Shown: positions 5,021 through 5,086 of the stretch, one piece after another
Numbering within the stretch: position 1 is the stretch's first letter
Layout: the number at the start of each line of letters is the position of its first letter
NCBI GenBank assembly: GCA_023395555.1
Contig: JAEWYQ010000023.1
Coordinates: 1-5,086, forward strand
Length of the DNA stretch: 5,086 bases
Reading direction: 5' to 3'
Source: Bacillota bacterium
GTDB taxonomy: Bacteria; Bacillota; Clostridia; Lachnospirales; Lachnospiraceae
Program-made: the position numbers and the translations under genes
The notes under the pieces: generated by a model
What the model was told of the DNA's origin: nothing
The model's input: only the letters and a program-made list of their open reading frames with translations
Database searches by the model: none

Positions 5021-5086
5021 CTAAGCCGTCTGCGGAATATCTGCCGCCCACCGAAAAAGATGGGCATAAGGTGTACTGCCGCCATA
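5021..5086 (-). other. Possible last codons of an upstream gene, with hairpin
   Basis: On the minus strand the frame entering from the right edge reads YGGSTPYAHLFRWAADIPQTA (21 codons shown, none missing) and ends at TAG 5021-5023. It could be the C-terminus of a gene upstream of the transporter, but it is too short to identify. Overlapping it is an inverted repeat, GCCCACC 5046-5052 with GATGGGC 5059-5065 (one G-T pair), loop of six bases. With no T run behind it, this is not a normal terminator; a role in a transporter leader is possible but unproven. Confidence 0.2.

Noticed and set aside
5046..5065. Hairpin as a transcription attenuator for the efflux gene
   Set aside because: No T run follows, no competing stem was found, and the upstream context is outside the window.
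4945..5085. 46-codon minus-strand ORF upstream of the transporter (MAAVHLMPIFFGGRQ...) as a regulatory leader peptide
   Set aside because: No Shine-Dalgarno is visible within the window, and the product is long and shows no run of one amino acid or drug-stalling motif. It cannot be told apart from chance.
1..5086. CRISPR array, tRNA or rRNA genes, plasmid or phage origin
   Set aside because: No regularly spaced direct repeats, tRNA-like cloverleaf or iteron clusters were seen on either strand.

Overview
The window reads as a low-to-moderate GC Firmicute of the class Clostridia. The support is strong AGGAGG-type ribosome binding sites, A/T-rich intergenic DNA with TTGACA/TATAAT promoters, and ISL3 and IS3 transposase remnants. 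No marker gene allows a finer placement. Apart from the ISL3 fragment, every recognisable gene lies on the minus strand. The overall picture is a mosaic of one intact housekeeping-type gene, one intact unknown gene and several truncated or fused remnants. I see no complete new multi-gene system.

Layout from left to right. Positions 1-365 (-) hold part of an unrecognised protein that runs off the window edge. Its upstream end merges into a dense cluster of small inverted repeats (318-404). Positions 429-800 (+) hold the N-terminal zinc-finger part of an ISL3 transposase, without a start codon or catalytic domain, followed by a perfect 13-bp inverted repeat. Positions 953-1741 (-) encode a complete Fpg/Nei-type DNA glycosylase whose C-terminal finger lacks cysteines; it has its own promoter, Shine-Dalgarno and a hairpin just past the stop codon. 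Positions 1808-2030 hold only short open stretches. Positions 2031-2837 (-) encode a YhcG-type PDDEXK nuclease (DUF1016 family) that keeps its nuclease domain but has lost most of the N-terminal domain. Its apparent start lies in unrelated sequence (2824-2964) that itself looks like a remnant reading frame.

Positions 2965-3453 (-) encode a very A/T-rich, probably exported or membrane-anchored protein of unknown function with a good RBS and a well-formed promoter about 150 bp upstream. Positions 3454-3833 have no certain gene. Positions 3834 to about 4590 (-) are an IS3-family OrfB remnant with an internal deletion and frameshift that removed the first catalytic aspartate. At about 4590 it is fused in frame to the first three membrane segments of a major facilitator (drug-efflux type) transporter that begins at 4932 with a strong RBS. 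The final 150 bases are the transporter's upstream region and perhaps the last codons of another gene.

Functionally, only the glycosylase (base-excision repair) looks confidently intact. The remainder records repeated insertion, deletion and fusion, probably driven by insertion sequences. The most useful leads are the transporter-transposase chimera, the truncated nuclease, the cysteine-free finger of the glycosylase and the hairpin cluster at 318-404.
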